A DNA stretch of 5,913 nt from Planctomycetota bacterium (GTDB taxonomy: Bacteria; Planctomycetota; UBA1135; UBA2386). Below are positions 5,883 through 5,913 of this stretch, piece by piece. Location of the stretch: positions 1 through 5,913 of the forward strand of contig JAGQQZ010000405.1 in assembly GCA_020425915.1 (NCBI GenBank), given 5' to 3'. The notes beneath the pieces were generated by a model. That model saw only the letters and a program-made list of their open reading frames with translations. It was not told the DNA's origin and ran no database searches. Position 1 is the first letter of the stretch. Each line of letters starts with the position of its first letter. The position numbers were made by a program, and so were the translations under genes.

Positions 5883-5913
5883 CGTCGGTCGCCCTGCGGG
5901 CGAGCGACCGACG
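5883..5913. repeat. Perfect 10-bp stem hairpin at the very end
   Basis: CGTCGGTCGC (5883-5892) is exactly complementary to GCGACCGACG (5904-5913), leaving an 11-base loop, CCTGCGGGCGA. An alternative inner stem CGCCC-TGC-GGGCG is also possible. It resembles an extragenic palindrome. No T-run can be judged because the sequence ends on the last stem base. Confidence 0.55.

Larger units (their letters stand above)
5758..5913. other. Non-coding 3' region after the antiporter gene
   Basis: These 156 bases contain no plausible gene. They begin with short direct motifs (TTCGTGT at 5774-5780 and 5785-5791, a related CTCGTGTG at 5808-5815, and GGCTCG at 5796-5801 and 5818-5823), then the right inverted-repeat copy, the bulged hairpin and the terminal hairpin. 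Short repeats followed by nested palindromes suggest an intergenic repeat element rather than random spacer. Confidence 0.5.

Noticed and set aside
1..5913. Composite transposon or integrated element bounded by the inverted repeats
   Set aside because: There is no transposase, integrase or visible target-site duplication, the repeats are imperfect, and the cargo is ordinary envelope genes. Kept only as a possibility under the repeat finding.

Overview
The window is a GC-rich bacterial chromosomal segment with five protein-coding genes and short structured spacers. I see no rRNA, tRNA, CRISPR array, transposase, integrase or phage gene. The best lineage guess is a high-GC member of Planctomycetota. 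It rests mainly on the secreted protein at 1684-3372: a lectin-like domain, an uncharacterised middle region and IPT/TIG repeats, a style common in large secreted proteins of that phylum. This is inference from protein style, with no marker gene present.

Layout from left to right. Positions 1-53 hold one copy of a repeat. A plus-strand gene (112-1671) encodes a multi-pass glycosyltransferase of the GT-C/PMT_2 (ArnT-like) type. It converges, with only 12 bases between stop codons, on the minus-strand lectin gene (1684-3372). Upstream of that, also on the minus strand, lie a 113-residue two-helix membrane protein (3550-3891) and a lipoprotein (3897-4679), 5 bases apart and very probably one transcript. 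An 88-base divergent spacer separates the lipoprotein gene from a plus-strand calcium/sodium antiporter of the YrbG/CaCA family (4768-5757). Positions 5758-5913 are non-coding and hold the second repeat copy in inverted orientation, then two hairpins, the last ending on the final base.

Functionally the segment is about the cell envelope: a lipid-linked sugar transferase, a secreted carbohydrate-binding protein, an envelope lipoprotein with a small membrane partner, and a cation exchanger. Only the lipoprotein and small membrane protein look like an operon; nothing shows that all five act in one pathway.

The most unusual feature is not a gene. The two ends carry inverted copies of the same sequence (33 identical of 36 aligned columns), and the right copy adjoins a string of palindromes. 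This looks like a dispersed intergenic repeat family, and the window may be a contig whose ends were set by such repeats. I found no convincing new multi-gene defence or biosynthetic system.
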